Below are positions 35,218 through 45,200 of a stretch of 64,000 nt of DNA, piece by piece; the stretch's first letter is position 1; each line of letters opens with the position of its first letter. The stretch lies in assembly GCA_020852755.1 (NCBI GenBank), contig JADZAF010000326.1:1-64000 (forward strand), read 5' to 3'. The position numbers and the translations under genes were made by a program. Source of the stretch: Bryobacterales bacterium. Lineage in GTDB: Bacteria > Acidobacteriota > Terriglobia > Bryobacterales > Bryobacteraceae. The notes under the pieces are model-generated. The model ran no database searches and had not been told where the DNA came from. It was given only the letters and a program-made list of their open reading frames with translations.

Positions 35218-36324
35218 ATGAGCGCAGCAGCGATCTTTGCCGATCCGGCGGCGGAACGCCGGGCGGCACTTTCCGAGCGGCTGATGAACGCCGCATCGGG
35301 AGCCTTCATCCTTTTCAGCGTCTACCTCGGCGACCAGCTGGGATACTACCAGGCCTTGTCCACCGGCGGTCCCCTGACTGCGAAGGAACTGGCCCGGCGC
35401 ACCGGCACGCACCCGCGCTATGCGCGGGAATGGCTGGAGCAGCAGGCTGTTGCCGGAGTAGTGCTGGTCGAGGACGAGCAGGCGCCGCCGGAGTCGCGCC
35501 GTTTTCGCCTGCCTCCCGGGCATGACGAGGTGCTGGCCCGTCCGGATAGCCTGGATTACCTGGCGCCCATGGCGCAGCTCGTCGCCGGGGCGGTACGCCC
35601 TCTGGAGCAGGTGCTGAACGCCTACCGGAGCGGGGGCGGCGTTCCCTATGAATCGTATGGAAGAGACCTGCGCGAAGGACAGGCGCGGATGAACCGGGCC
35701 ATGTTCCTGTACCAGCTCGGGCAGGAGTGGCTGGCCGCCGTTCCGGGGCTGGCCGCACGGTTGAACTCGGACCCGGCGGCCAAAGTAGCCGATCTGGGAT
35801 GCGGCGCCGGCTGGTCCGCCATCGGCGTGGCCCGGTGCTATCCCAGGGTCCAGGTGGATGGTTTCGACCTGGATGAGCCTTCCGTCGCGCTGGCCCGGAA
35901 GAACGCCCGGGAGGCCGGCCTGGAGGGTCGCCTCCGCTTCGACGTGCGCGATGCGGGCGACCCGGACCTGGCCGGGCAGTACGATCTGGTGATGGCCCTG
36001 GAGTGCGTGCACGACATGGCGGACCCGGTCGGAGCGCTGCGCACCATGCGGCGGCTCGCGAAGCCGGGCGCACCCGTCTTCGTGGCCGATGAGCGGGTGG
36101 AGGAGCGTTTCACTCCCAACGCCGGCGGACTGGAGTGGCTGATGTACGGCTTCAGCGTGTTGCATTGCCTGCCTGCCGGCATGGCGGCGCAGCCTTCGGC
36201 GGCGACCGGGACGGTGATGCGAGCGGAGACCTTCCGCGGCTACGCCGGAGCAGCCGGCTTTCGCCGTGTGGAGGTGTTGCCGGTCGAGCACCCCTTGTTC
36301 CGGTTTTACTGGCTTTCCGGCTAG
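35218..36324 (+). CDS. Class I SAM-dependent methyltransferase with N-terminal winged helix (Rv2258c-like)
   Basis: A 368-residue protein. The N-terminal third (about 20-105) is a winged-helix dimerisation domain with LTAKELARRTGTHPRYAREWLEQ. The C-terminal Rossmann domain has motif I ADLGCGAGW (191-199), followed by VDGFDLDEPSV and MALECVHDM. The arrangement matches the Rv2258c-like methyltransferases. The acceptor is unknown. The ATG at 35218 has GTGAGGGG upstream; it follows the SMP-30 gene by 59 nt and may be co-transcribed with it. Its last 4 nt overlap the stop of the convergent YVTN gene. Confidence 0.85.
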   Translation: MSAAAIFADPAAERRAALSERLMNAASGAFILFSVYLGDQLGYYQALSTGGPLTAKELARRTGTHPRYAREWLEQQAVAGVVLVEDEQAPPESRRFRLPPGHDEVLARPDSLDYLAPMAQLVAGAVRPLEQVLNAYRSGGGVPYESYGRDLREGQARMNRAMFLYQLGQEWLAAVPGLAARLNSDPAAKVADLGCGAGWSAIGVARCYPRVQVDGFDLDEPSVALARKNAREAGLEGRLRFDVRDAGDPDLAGQYDLVMALECVHDMADPVGALRTMRRLAKPGAPVFVADERVEERFTPNAGGLEWLMYGFSVLHCLPAGMAAQPSAATGTVMRAETFRGYAGAAGFRRVEVLPVEHPLFRFYWLSG

Positions 36325-37298
36325 GGCAGCGGCAGGGCCGGGTCGGGTCCGGCGCCCTTGGGAGTCCGAATCACCTGAACGATCTTGCGGTCCGGAACCG
36401 AGAGCACGCAGATGCGGTCCTGGTCCTGGATGCCCGCATAGGCGCGCCGCCCGTCGGGCGACATCGTGAGCGACAGCGGGCGCCCGCCCAGGGGAACTAC
36501 CGCGGTCTGGCGGCGCGAGGCGATATCGGCAAAACCCACCGCTTCGCCTGCCTGCAGGTTGTACACCAGCGTCTTGCCGTCCGGAGTGATGGCGATCCGG
36601 CCGGGACCCCGGGCGGTCGCGATGGTTCCCACGACTTCCTTCCCGGCGGTATCGATGAGGGAGATCGAGTTGCCGTCCGAGTTGGTCAGGTAGAGGATTT
36701 TGCCGTCGTGCGACAACGCCGCGCCCTGCGGCCGTGCGCCCGTCGAGATCACCTTAACGCTGCCGCTGGCCAGTTCCACGGCCGCCAGCGTTCCTGATGC
36801 CGTGTTGCTGACGTAGGCCCACTGCCCGGGTTTGTCGAACACCACCATGTGGGGATCCGCCCCCTTGACGTCGTACATGCGCAGCACCCTGCGGGCGGCG
36901 GGGTCGATCAGCAGCATGCCGTCGGGGTTCTCGATGGTGACTGCCATGCGCCCGCTTTGCGGGTGGATGTCGATGCCGTGCGGGCGCCGGTACTTGCCCA
37001 GGTCGATCGCTCCCACCTTCCGGCGGGTAGCCACGTCGATGATCGACACGGTATTGCCGCCTTCCCCGGGGTCGGTCATCCAGAGAATGCCGTTGTCGGT
37101 GACGTAGAGCAGGCGCCGGTCGGGTGAGAGGATGATCTCGTGCGGGTGCGCGCCAAGCTTGACCTCGGCTACCCGCCGGCCCGAAGCGGTATAGAAGCCG
37201 ACGTGGCCGGATATCTTCTCGACTACCGCCAGCGCGGGCCTATCCGGCGCCGCCGCGGCAAGCCCAAACAGCAGCGGCAGGAAACACAGAGGGGTCAT
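36321..37298 (-). CDS. Secreted YVTN-type beta-propeller protein
   Basis: A 325-residue protein with a short signal peptide (about 1-17). Seven propeller repeats follow, each with patterns such as LSPDRRLLYVTDN, VFDKPGQWAYVSNTASG, LSHDGKILYLTNSDGNSISLID and MSPDGRRAYAGIQ. These are the YVTN/lactonase-like family repeats of cell-surface and periplasmic proteins. No catalytic residues can be assigned. A GATATT box ends 7 nt before the ATG, compatible with leaderless expression. It overlaps the methyltransferase gene tail-to-tail. Confidence 0.85.
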   Translation of the reverse strand: MTPLCFLPLLFGLAAAAPDRPALAVVEKISGHVGFYTASGRRVAEVKLGAHPHEIILSPDRRLLYVTDNGILWMTDPGEGGNTVSIIDVATRRKVGAIDLGKYRRPHGIDIHPQSGRMAVTIENPDGMLLIDPAARRVLRMYDVKGADPHMVVFDKPGQWAYVSNTASGTLAAVELASGSVKVISTGARPQGAALSHDGKILYLTNSDGNSISLIDTAGKEVVGTIATARGPGRIAITPDGKTLVYNLQAGEAVGFADIASRRQTAVVPLGGRPLSLTMSPDGRRAYAGIQDQDRICVLSVPDRKIVQVIRTPKGAGPDPALPLP

Positions 37299-37390
37299 CG
37301 GATCGAATATCAGTCTACACGAACCCCCCGGTCTCCGGTCCCTGGCGCTGCCGCGCGAGCGGAAGAGCGCCGGCTAAGGGCTGCTTCCGC

Positions 37391-37729
37391 CTATGTCTGG
37401 CGGGCGAGATCCGGTTCCCGGCGCACGGCCGCCGGGACGGGCGAAGGGTCCTTGGGCATGATGAGCCAGGCCACCAGGTAGGCAATGAAGCCTACTCCGG
37501 TCAGCAGCGAAAGCGTAAGCCAGAGCACTCGGACCAGGGTCACATCGATACCCAGGTACCGCGCAAAGCCGGCGCAAACACCCCCGATCTTCCTGCCTTC
37601 AGCCGGGATGCTGAGCCCGCCCGAATAAGGCTGGTAGGCCTGGGCGGTTCCATAGCCCGTCGGCTGGCCGCATTGGGAACAGTAGCGGACCTCGTCGCCG
37701 ATCCCGGCTCCACATCGCGTGCAGAACAT
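37391..37729 (-). CDS. Zinc-ribbon PspC-domain membrane protein
   Basis: A 112-residue protein. A zinc ribbon of two CxxC knuckles (CTRCGAGIG and CSQCGQPTG) is followed by a PspC domain (about 38-95) with RKIGGVCAGFARYLGIDVTLVRVLW and a membrane helix (LLTGVGFIAYLVAWLIMP). PspC proteins act in membrane-stress responses in some bacteria; here this is only a domain-based call. The ATG at 37729 has GGAG 8 nt upstream, so it is preferred over the GTG at 37741. No pspA or pspB is nearby. Confidence 0.85.
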   Translation of the reverse strand: MFCTRCGAGIGDEVRYCSQCGQPTGYGTAQAYQPYSGGLSIPAEGRKIGGVCAGFARYLGIDVTLVRVLWLTLSLLTGVGFIAYLVAWLIMPKDPSPVPAAVRREPDLARQT

Positions 37730-37828
37730 AATCGTCTCCACAATCGGGTACGAAGCGCGTAGGGAGATAGTTCCCGGAAATGGGAAAGAAGGGCGGGCAG
37801 GGGAGGGCCTGCCCGCCGGAGGAGAGGA

Positions 37829-38839
37829 CTACCGCAGGAAACTGCCGGAGGAGTAGGAGCTGAGCACCTTCATGTAGTTGGCGCGCAGGAAGGCCGCCGG
37901 CTCCGCCACCGACCGCTGGCTCATGGAGCCCTGCATCTGGCGGATGGATTCGTATTCGTGCTCGTCCATCCACTTCACCATCTCGTCCCGCACCAGGCCG
38001 AGATAGGGGATGCCGTGCTTCAGCAGGGCCGAAGTCATCATGGCGACCTTGGCGCCCGCCATCATGGCCTTCAAACCGTCCTGGCCGCTGTGTACCCCGC
38101 CGGTGATGGCCATGTCGGCCTTGATGCGGCCGTACAGGATGGCCACCCAGTGCAGCCTCAGCAGCAGCTCATACGGCGTGCTCAGGACCAGGTTGGGCAC
38201 CACTTCCAGGGCTTCCAGGTCGAAGTCGGGCTGGTAGAAGCGGTTGAACAGAACCAGGCCGTCCGCGCCGGCCTCGTCCAGTTGCTTGGCCAGGTTGGCC
38301 ATGGAGCTGAAATAGGGCCCCACCTTCACCGCCACCGGGATGCCCAGGTTGGCCTTCACGTCGCGCACCAGGCCGACGTACTGCTTTTCGACCTCGGAGC
38401 CCGCCAGGTCCGGGTTGCTGGAGACGAAGTAGATGTTCAATTCCAGCGCACTGGCGCCGGCCTCCTCCATTTGCCTGGCGTAGCGGATCCAGCCGCCGGT
38501 GGAGACGCCGTTCAGACTGGCGATGACGGGAATCTGGACGGCCGCCCTGGCCTTGCGAATGTGCTCCAGGTACTCGTCCGGCCCCAGCTTGACGCCCGCC
38601 AGGTTGGGGAAGTAGCTGAAGGCTTCCGCCGAACGCTCCTCGGCGTAGGACAAGGCCCGGTCCAGTTCATGGCTCTCCAGGTTGATCTGCTCTTCGAACA
38701 ACGAGTGGAGCACGACCGCGCCGGCGCCCGCGTCTTCCATCTGCCGGATCTTGCCGACATCCTCGGAAAAAGGGCTGGGAGACGCCACCAGAGGATTTTT
38801 CAGCGTGAGCCCGAGATAACTGGTTGTTAGGTCGATCAT
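37829..38839 (-). CDS. Dihydroorotate dehydrogenase-like protein, PFOR partner
   Basis: A 336-residue FMN-type TIM barrel similar to class 1 dihydroorotate dehydrogenase: [15 protein letters not shown] at the N-terminus, [40 protein letters not shown] and the phosphate-binding [20 protein letters not shown]. It begins 2 nt after the pyruvate:ferredoxin oxidoreductase stop, so the two are an operon. This linkage suggests it is not a pyrimidine-pathway enzyme; it may accept or donate electrons to ferredoxin. True PyrD function cannot be ruled out from sequence alone, but no pyr genes are nearby. Confidence 0.85.
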   Translation of the reverse strand: MIDLTTSYLGLTLKNPLVASPSPFSEDVGKIRQMEDAGAGAVVLHSLFEEQINLESHELDRALSYAEERSAEAFSYFPNLAGVKLGPDEYLEHIRKARAAVQIPVIASLNGVSTGGWIRYARQMEEAGASALELNIYFVSSNPDLAGSEVEKQYVGLVRDVKANLGIPVAVKVGPYFSSMANLAKQLDEAGADGLVLFNRFYQPDFDLEALEVVPNLVLSTPYELLLRLHWVAILYGRIKADMAITGGVHSGQDGLKAMMAGAKVAMMTSALLKHGIPYLGLVRDEMVKWMDEHEYESIRQMQGSMSQRSVAEPAAFLRANYMKVLSSYSSGSFLR

Positions 38840-38841
38840 GA

Positions 38842-41800
38842 CTACTTCACCTCCTGCTTGGCGCCATCGAACGGCATGGCGGCCATGTACTCGTACAAAC
38901 GCCAGCGTTCCGCAACGTCGTTCTGCGCTTCCAGAAGCAGCTGCCTGGCGGCTTCCGGATTGCTCTTGACCAGCATGGTGTAGCGGGTCTCGTTGTAGAT
39001 GTACTTCTCGAGCGGCAGCGCGGGCGCCTTGGAGTCGAGCTGGAACGGATTCTTGCCCTGCTTCTTCAACTCGGGGTTATAGCGGACCAGGGGCCAGTAG
39101 CCGCTGGTGACCGCGGCCTTCTGCTGGTCCAGGCCGTGGATCAGGTCGTAGCCGTGGGCAATGCAGTGGCTGTAAGCGATGATGATGGACGGCCCGTCAT
39201 ACGCTTCGGCTTCCAGGAAAGCCTTGAGGGTGTGCATGTCGTTGGCGCCCATGGCCACCCGCGCCACGTAGGCCGATCCGTAGTTGATGGCCATCATGGC
39301 CAGGTCCTTCTTCGCCACCGGCTTGCCGCCCGCGGCGAACTTGGCCACCGCGCCGCGCGGGGTGGACTTGGACATCTGGCCTCCCGTGTTGGAGTAGACC
39401 TCGGTGTCCAGCACCAGGACGTTGACGTTGCGGCCGGAAGCGAGCACGTGATCGAGCCCGCCGTAGCCGATGTCGTATGCCCAGCCGTCGCCGCCCAGGA
39501 TCCAGACGCTCTTCTTGACGAGCATGTCGGCCACCGCCAGCAGGTCCTTGGCTTCGGAAATCTTCGCCCCCGCCAGTTTCTCCTTCAACAGGCTGACCCG
39601 CTCGCGCTGCGCCAGGATGCCGGCTTCGTTTTTCTGGTCGGCGTTGAGGATCGCCTGGATCAGCTCGTCGCCGACCGCGCCGTTGACCCGCACCAGCAGC
39701 TCGCGGGCGTATTCGCTCTGCTTGTCAATGGCCAGGCGCATGCCGAGGCCGAACTCGGCGGCGTCCTCGAACAGGGAGTTGTTCCAGGAAGGTCCGCGGC
39801 CCACGGCGTCCTGGCAGTACGGAGTGGTCGGCAGGTTGCCGCCATAGATCGAGGAGCAGCCGGTCGCGTTGCCGATCACGGCACGGTCGCCGAACAACTG
39901 CGTCATCAGCTTCACGTAGGGCGTCTCGCCGCAGCCCGTGCAGGCGCCGGAGAATTCGAACAGCGGCCGCATCAACTGCACGTCCTTCACTTGTCCGACG
40001 CTGAGGGGGGCGCGGTCGTTGTCCGGGAGCCCCAGGAAGAAGTCCCAGTTCCTGGCTTCCGGCTCGCGCAGCGGCATCTGGGGAGCCATATTTATGGCCT
40101 TGTGCTTGACCTCGGTCTTGCTCTTCACCGGACAGATCTCGACGCACAGCGCGCAGCCGGTGCAGTCCTCGGGCGCCACCTGGAGGGTGTAGCGCATGTC
40201 CTTGAACTCCTTCCAGCGGGCGGGCGCCGACTTGAAAGTCTCGGGGGCGCCGGCCAGCAGGTCGGAGGGATAGACCTTGGCGCGAATGACGGCGTGCGGG
40301 CAGATCAGCACGCATTTGCCGCACTGGATGCAAAGCTGCTCGTCCCATACCGGGATTTCCAGCGCGATATTGCGCTTCTCCCATTGGGTGGTCGAGGTCG
40401 GGAAAGTACCGTCCACCGGCATGGCGCTCACCGGCAGGGTGTCGCCCTCGCCTTGGATGATGGGGGCCAGCACCTTCTGCACGAATTCAGGAGCCGCCGC
40501 GGGGACCGGGGGCGGCATGTCGTACGGGCTGGTCGCTTCGGCCGGGACCTTCACTTCGCACAGCCGGTCCAGCGTGGCATCCACGGCGGCGAAGTTCTTC
40601 TGCACGATCGACTCGCCCCGGCGCCCGTAGGTCTTCTTGATCGCCTGCTTGATCTGCGTGATGGCCTCTTCCCGGGGCAGCACGCCGCTGATGGCGAAGA
40701 AGCAGGTCTGCATGATCGTGTTGATGCGCACGCCCATGCCGGTGAGTCTGGCCACCTCGTAGGCATCGATCACGTAGAACTTCAGCTGCTTCTGGATTAT
40801 CTGGCGCTGCACCGTCTTGGGCAGCTTGTCCCAGACCTCGTCCGGCCCGTAGGGGCTGTTCAGCAGGAAGGTGGCCCCCGTCTCGGCCGACTTCAACATG
40901 TCCAGCTTCTCGAGAAAGGTGAACTGGTGGCAGGCGATGAAATTGGCCCGGGTGATCAGGTAGGAGGAATGCAGCGGCTCGGGACCAAAGCGCAAGTGGG
41001 AGATGGTCACCGAGCCGGACTTCTTCGAGTCGTACACGAAGTAGCCCTGCGCGTAGTTGTCCGTCTCCTCGCCGATGATCTTGATCGAGTTCTTATTGGC
41101 GCCCACCGTGCCGTCCGCGCCCAGTCCGTAGAACAGGCACCGCACGGTCCTGGGATCCTCGGTGGAAAACTCGTGGTCGACCTCCAGGCTGGTGTGGGTG
41201 ACATCGTCGGTGATGCCGACGGTGAAGTGGTTCTTGGGATTCTCCTTGCTCAGCTCGTCGAACACCGCCTTGGCCATCGCCGGGGTGAATTCCTTGGAAG
41301 AGAGGCCGTAGCGGCCGCCGGTCACCACGGGGTAAGCCGCCATCGGCAGCTTGCCCTTGCCCATCGCTTCGCTCAATACGGTAACGACGTCGAGGTAGAG
41401 CGGCTCCCCGGTGGAACCCGGTTCCTTGGTGCGGTCCAGAACGGCGATCCTCTTCACCGTGGGGGGCAGGGCCGCCAGGAAGTGATCGGCGGAAAAAGGC
41501 CGGTACAGGCGCACCTTGATCAAGCCGACCTTCTCGCCGCGCTTGACCAGATGCTCCACGGTCTCGTGGCCGACTTCCGCGCCCGACCCCATCATGATGA
41601 GGACTCTCTCGGCATCCGGAGCGCCGACGTAATCGAACAGGTGATACTGGCGGCCGGCGATCGCGGCAAACTTATCCATCACGTTCTGCACGATCTCCGG
41701 GCAGGCCAGGTAGTAGGGGTTCACCGTCTCGCGGGCCTGGAAGTACACGTCCGGGTTCTGGGAGGAACCGCGCAGTACCGGCCGGTCGGGGGACATGGCG

Positions 41801-42417
41801 CGCGCCCGGTGCTTGCGCACCAGTTCGTCGTCAATCATGGCCCGCAGGTCCTCAACCGAGAGCTGCTCCACCTTGGAGACCTCGTGAGAGGAGCGGAAGC
41901 CGTCGAAGAAGTGCAGGAAGGGCACCCTGGATTCCAGAGTCGAGGCCTGGGCGATCAGGGCCATGTCCATGACTTCCTGAACGGAATTCGAGGACAGCTC
42001 CCCGAACCCGGTGGGGCGGATGCACATCGCATCCTGGTGGTCGCCGAAGATCGACAGGGCCTGCACGGCGATGGCGCGAGCCGCCACGTGGATGACGCAG
42101 GGCGTGAGTTCGCCCACCAGCTTGTACATGGTGGGAATCATGAGCAGGAGGCCTTGAGCGGAGGTGAAGGTGCAGCCCAGCGCGCCGGCTTGCAGAGCGC
42201 CGTGCAGTGCCGCCGAAGCGCCGCCCTCGCTCTGCATTTCGATCACGGTCGGAATGGAGCCCCAGATGTTGGTTTTACCCTCGGAAGACCACTGATCCGC
42301 CCACTCCCCCATGTTGGATGAGGGAGTGATCGGGTAAATTGCGATTACCTCGTTGGTTTGATGGGCAACGTAAGCGGCCGCCTCGTTCCCATCAATGGTT
42401 ACTTTAGGCCTATTCAT
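38842..42417 (-). CDS. nifJ: Pyruvate:ferredoxin (flavodoxin) oxidoreductase, single-chain
   Basis: A 1191-residue homodimeric-type PFOR, full length. In order: the pyrimidine-type domain I ([14 protein letters not shown]), domain II, the central and gamma domains, and a two-cluster ferredoxin domain ([12 protein letters not shown] and [12 protein letters not shown], about 685-755). A further cysteine motif CTGCGETPY follows, then the thiamine-diphosphate-binding domain with [17 protein letters not shown] and EVYSNTGGQ. It oxidises pyruvate with CoA to acetyl-CoA and CO2 and reduces ferredoxin, implying anaerobic or low-oxygen metabolism. A Shine-Dalgarno GGAG precedes the ATG, and TATACT lies further upstream. 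It may also power the activase system at 1-4.5 kb; that link is speculation. Confidence 0.97.
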   Translation of the reverse strand: MNRPKVTIDGNEAAAYVAHQTNEVIAIYPITPSSNMGEWADQWSSEGKTNIWGSIPTVIEMQSEGGASAALHGALQAGALGCTFTSAQGLLLMIPTMYKLVGELTPCVIHVAARAIAVQALSIFGDHQDAMCIRPTGFGELSSNSVQEVMDMALIAQASTLESRVPFLHFFDGFRSSHEVSKVEQLSVEDLRAMIDDELVRKHRARAMSPDRPVLRGSSQNPDVYFQARETVNPYYLACPEIVQNVMDKFAAIAGRQYHLFDYVGAPDAERVLIMMGSGAEVGHETVEHLVKRGEKVGLIKVRLYRPFSADHFLAALPPTVKRIAVLDRTKEPGSTGEPLYLDVVTVLSEAMGKGKLPMAAYPVVTGGRYGLSSKEFTPAMAKAVFDELSKENPKNHFTVGITDDVTHTSLEVDHEFSTEDPRTVRCLFYGLGADGTVGANKNSIKIIGEETDNYAQGYFVYDSKKSGSVTISHLRFGPEPLHSSYLITRANFIACHQFTFLEKLDMLKSAETGATFLLNSPYGPDEVWDKLPKTVQRQIIQKQLKFYVIDAYEVARLTGMGVRINTIMQTCFFAISGVLPREEAITQIKQAIKKTYGRRGESIVQKNFAAVDATLDRLCEVKVPAEATSPYDMPPPVPAAAPEFVQKVLAPIIQGEGDTLPVSAMPVDGTFPTSTTQWEKRNIALEIPVWDEQLCIQCGKCVLICPHAVIRAKVYPSDLLAGAPETFKSAPARWKEFKDMRYTLQVAPEDCTGCALCVEICPVKSKTEVKHKAINMAPQMPLREPEARNWDFFLGLPDNDRAPLSVGQVKDVQLMRPLFEFSGACTGCGETPYVKLMTQLFGDRAVIGNATGCSSIYGGNLPTTPYCQDAVGRGPSWNNSLFEDAAEFGLGMRLAIDKQSEYARELLVRVNGAVGDELIQAILNADQKNEAGILAQRERVSLLKEKLAGAKISEAKDLLAVADMLVKKSVWILGGDGWAYDIGYGGLDHVLASGRNVNVLVLDTEVYSNTGGQMSKSTPRGAVAKFAAGGKPVAKKDLAMMAINYGSAYVARVAMGANDMHTLKAFLEAEAYDGPSIIIAYSHCIAHGYDLIHGLDQQKAAVTSGYWPLVRYNPELKKQGKNPFQLDSKAPALPLEKYIYNETRYTMLVKSNPEAARQLLLEAQNDVAERWRLYEYMAAMPFDGAKQEVK

Positions 42418-42649
42418 TTCGACTCCGGATTAAAGGATGTGAGAATCACCACAGACAGTTAAATACCAGTATAAGGGTTTTTGATCTGAAATTGGGTCGC
42501 GGCGGGTTCCGAAAATGTGCTGAGCCGGAACTGCGGCCGGCCGGACCTGCGCCACCCGAACGGCGTGGCATTCGGCCGCCGGACAACTGCCGCGCTGCGA
42601 AATTATTGTGCCGTGGAAGTCCGGCCGGTTGACACGCAGGAATCGTGGC

Positions 42650-43900
42650 TCAATGGCCGCGATAGGCGATCCGCCAGATCCTGCCGCCTCCGTCGTCGGA
42701 GACCAGCAGGCTGCCATCCGTAGCCTGGACCACGCCCACCGGCCGGCCCCAGACTTCCGCCCGGTCCGGAGAGAGCATCCAGCCGGTCAGGAAATCGCGC
42801 GGCGGCCCCGACGGCCGGCCGTTTCTAAAAGGCACAAAAGCGATCGAATATCCGACTCGCTTCGAGCGGTTCCAGGAACCGTGCAGCGCCAGAAACGCTC
42901 CGCCGCGATACTCGGAAGGAAACTGCCTGCCGGTGTAGAACGCGAAGTCCATCACCGCGACGTGTGACCCGAGCAGCACATCGGGCTTCGCCGTCCGGGC
43001 CGCCAGGTCCGGCTGCCGGCCCTTCAGCCGCGGATCCGGATGCGGGCCGATGTAGGCGAAAGGCCAGCCGTAGAAGGCTCCCTGCCGCACTTGGGTGAAG
43101 TAGTCCGGGACCAGATCGTCGCCCAAGGCATCGCGCTCCTGTACGGCGGCCCACAGATCGTCGGTGCCTGGATACCAGTGCAGACCGATCGGGTTCCGCA
43201 AGCCGGCGGCGTAGATCTCGTGCCCGCTGCCGTCCGGATTGTAGCGGCTGATGGCGGCGCGGCGTGGGTCCTCCCCGGGGCTCACGTTGCTTTCCGACCC
43301 GATGCCCGCGTAGAGTTTGTCGCCCGCGCGGTCGAACAGCAGGCTGCGGGTCCAGTGGCCGTCGCCGAAACCGTGCCAGGCAATCACTTCCTGCCCCTGC
43401 CCGGCCTGCGCGCTGGAGGCATCATAGCGATACCGTTTGACGGATTCCGGCTCGGCCACATAGAGGTAGTCTTTCCACAGCGCCAGGCCGTAAGGCCGGT
43501 CCAGGCTGTCGATCAGCTTCCGCCGCTTGCCGGGATTTGCCTCCGGGAAGACATAGACGGCCCCGGTATGTCCCCGCCGTCCGCGGCTTCCCACCGCCGC
43601 CGAACGCGCCTCGCCTCCACTGTCCGCCAGCAGCAGTTCGCCCCCGCCGCCGGTCAGCATGAAGCGCGGCCGCTCGAATCCCTCCGCCCAGACCCGCACC
43701 TCGAAACCCGGCGGCACTCTGAGTTGTGCCTCTTGGGGTTTCGGGACCACGCGCGGGGAGTTCCGGGCCGAGCGAGTGGCGTAGGGTTCGGGCAGCCGGT
43801 CCGGCTCCGACGGCAACTGGGATGCAGCCCGCACAAGAAAAGAAATCCCCGCCACGATCGCGAGGGCCCACGGCACGTACACAGCGGATTTTCGGGACAT
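42650..43900 (-). CDS. PQQ-dependent sugar (sorbosone-type) dehydrogenase-like protein
   Basis: A 416-residue secreted or membrane-anchored beta-propeller. An N-terminal hydrophobic segment (about 8-26) is a signal or anchor. Family motifs include VPPGFEVRVWAEGFERPR, RPYGLALW, WTRSLLFDRAGDKLYAGIGSESN, YAAGLRNPIGLHW, YGWPFAYIG and GSWNRSKRVGY. These match the glucose/sorbosone dehydrogenase family, which uses PQQ in the periplasm. No PQQ biosynthesis gene is in the window, so cofactor supply is unknown. It is divergent from the dehydratase gene, with 85 nt between them; TATCAT is within this gap. Confidence 0.85.
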   Translation of the reverse strand: MSRKSAVYVPWALAIVAGISFLVRAASQLPSEPDRLPEPYATRSARNSPRVVPKPQEAQLRVPPGFEVRVWAEGFERPRFMLTGGGGELLLADSGGEARSAAVGSRGRRGHTGAVYVFPEANPGKRRKLIDSLDRPYGLALWKDYLYVAEPESVKRYRYDASSAQAGQGQEVIAWHGFGDGHWTRSLLFDRAGDKLYAGIGSESNVSPGEDPRRAAISRYNPDGSGHEIYAAGLRNPIGLHWYPGTDDLWAAVQERDALGDDLVPDYFTQVRQGAFYGWPFAYIGPHPDPRLKGRQPDLAARTAKPDVLLGSHVAVMDFAFYTGRQFPSEYRGGAFLALHGSWNRSKRVGYSIAFVPFRNGRPSGPPRDFLTGWMLSPDRAEVWGRPVGVVQATDGSLLVSDDGGGRIWRIAYRGH

Positions 43901-43972
43901 GGTGATGATAATTTGCGGCAGCTAGCATCTCGGATGCGCGAAACCGGGCCGGGGTCGCACTCGCTCAGGGCA

Positions 43973-43978
43973 TATACT
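43973..43978 (+). promoter_or_regulatory. -10 box for the enolase-superfamily gene (leaderless type)
   Basis: TATACT ends 7 nt before the ATG at 43986, with no Shine-Dalgarno between them. Confidence 0.5.
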
Positions 43979-43985
43979 GTCGGGC

Positions 43986-45197
43986 ATGACACGCAGAGAG
44001 CTCTTCCGGGCTGCCCTGGCTTTGCCGGCCGGCGCCTGGATGGCACATTACGAAGCCCTGGCCCAGGCGGAACGGCGCCGCGTCAGGATTACGGCCGTGA
44101 AGGCCGTCCTGCTGCGCGGCACCGGACAATCCCTGATCAAGGTGGAAACCGACGCCGGCCTGACCGGCTTTGGCGAGGCCGGCATCAGCGGGGCGGCGGC
44201 ACGCGCCCGGATTGAATTGCTGAAAGGCCTCCTGGTCGGTCAGGACCCGCTCGCCATCGAGCACCTGTTTCACCGCATGAGCACCCAGATGCACGCCTAC
44301 CGCGCCCATATCCCCACGGTCAGCGGCATCGACATGGCGTTGTGGGACCTGGCGGGGAAGATTTTGAACCTGCCGGTCTGCCGTTTGCTGGGCGGGCCCT
44401 TTCGCGACCAGATCCGGATGACGTTGAACAGCCAGCCGCGCGACCCGCTCGATCCCGCCTCCTGCCGCGAGTGGGCGGCCCGCCTGCGGGCCGACCCGAA
44501 CGGCTGGAATTGTTTCAAGATCGGCTACATGCGCCTGACCAACCAGACGCCGGACCGCCTGGCCTCGGCGCTGACCGCTCCGGAGTTGTACCGCATCGAG
44601 CGCGCCTTCCACAACATCCGCGAGGCCATCGGGCCGGAATCGGACCTGGTTCCCCACGGGCACAACGAACTGGACCTGCACGGAGCGATCGGGCTGGCGC
44701 AGGCCGTGGAAGCGATCAAGCCGCTGTGGGTCGAGGATCCCATGCCCGTGGCGTGGTCGGAAAGCTGGATGATGCTGCGCCGCTCCGTCCGCGTCCCGAT
44801 TCAGACCGGCGAGAAGCTGGAACTGGCGAACGAGTTCCACCCTTTCCTGCACAACCACGCGGTGGATTCCATCCAGCCGGACCTGGCCTTCGCCGGCGGC
44901 ATCACCGGGGTGCGCAAGATCGCCGACCTCGCGGCGCTCTATCGCATCCCGCTTTGCCTGCACAACATCGGATCCCCGGTCCACATCAGCGCCTCGCTGC
45001 ACTTCGGCGCTTCGATCTACAACTTCGTCACCTCGGAAGTGGTTCCCCGCGCCCAGTTCGCCGATCTGGCGCCGGGGGCCGCCTTCCAGGCGAAGAACAG
45101 CCGCATCGATGTGCCGCAGACACCCGGCCTGGGCATTGAGCTGAACCCCGAAGCGGTACGCAGGGAGATGGCCCCGGGCGAGCCGTGGTGGGGCTGA
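43986..45197 (+). CDS. Mandelate racemase/muconate lactonizing (enolase superfamily) sugar-acid dehydratase-like protein
   Basis: A 403-residue protein with a twin-arginine-like leader (MTRRELFRAALALPAGAW). The N-terminal capping domain has GQSLIKVETDAGLTGFGEAG, and the barrel starts at SGIDMALWDLAGK. The barrel keeps the acid metal ligands in LVPHGHNELDLHG, LWVEDPMP and QTGEKLELANEF, and a late HNIGSPVH supplies the His. The set is closest to sugar-acid dehydratases such as D-galactonate dehydratase. Export of such an enzyme is unusual outside this group. The substrate is unknown. Confidence 0.85.
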   Translation: MTRRELFRAALALPAGAWMAHYEALAQAERRRVRITAVKAVLLRGTGQSLIKVETDAGLTGFGEAGISGAAARARIELLKGLLVGQDPLAIEHLFHRMSTQMHAYRAHIPTVSGIDMALWDLAGKILNLPVCRLLGGPFRDQIRMTLNSQPRDPLDPASCREWAARLRADPNGWNCFKIGYMRLTNQTPDRLASALTAPELYRIERAFHNIREAIGPESDLVPHGHNELDLHGAIGLAQAVEAIKPLWVEDPMPVAWSESWMMLRRSVRVPIQTGEKLELANEFHPFLHNHAVDSIQPDLAFAGGITGVRKIADLAALYRIPLCLHNIGSPVHISASLHFGASIYNFVTSEVVPRAQFADLAPGAAFQAKNSRIDVPQTPGLGIELNPEAVRREMAPGEPWWG

Positions 45198-45200
45198 AGG

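Noticed and set aside
39136-42321. 1061-residue plus-strand open frame opposite nifJ
   Set aside because: It is antisense to a full-length PFOR with all motifs. The translation is His/Gly/Arg/Val-rich without domains, as expected from GC-rich third positions of the real gene.
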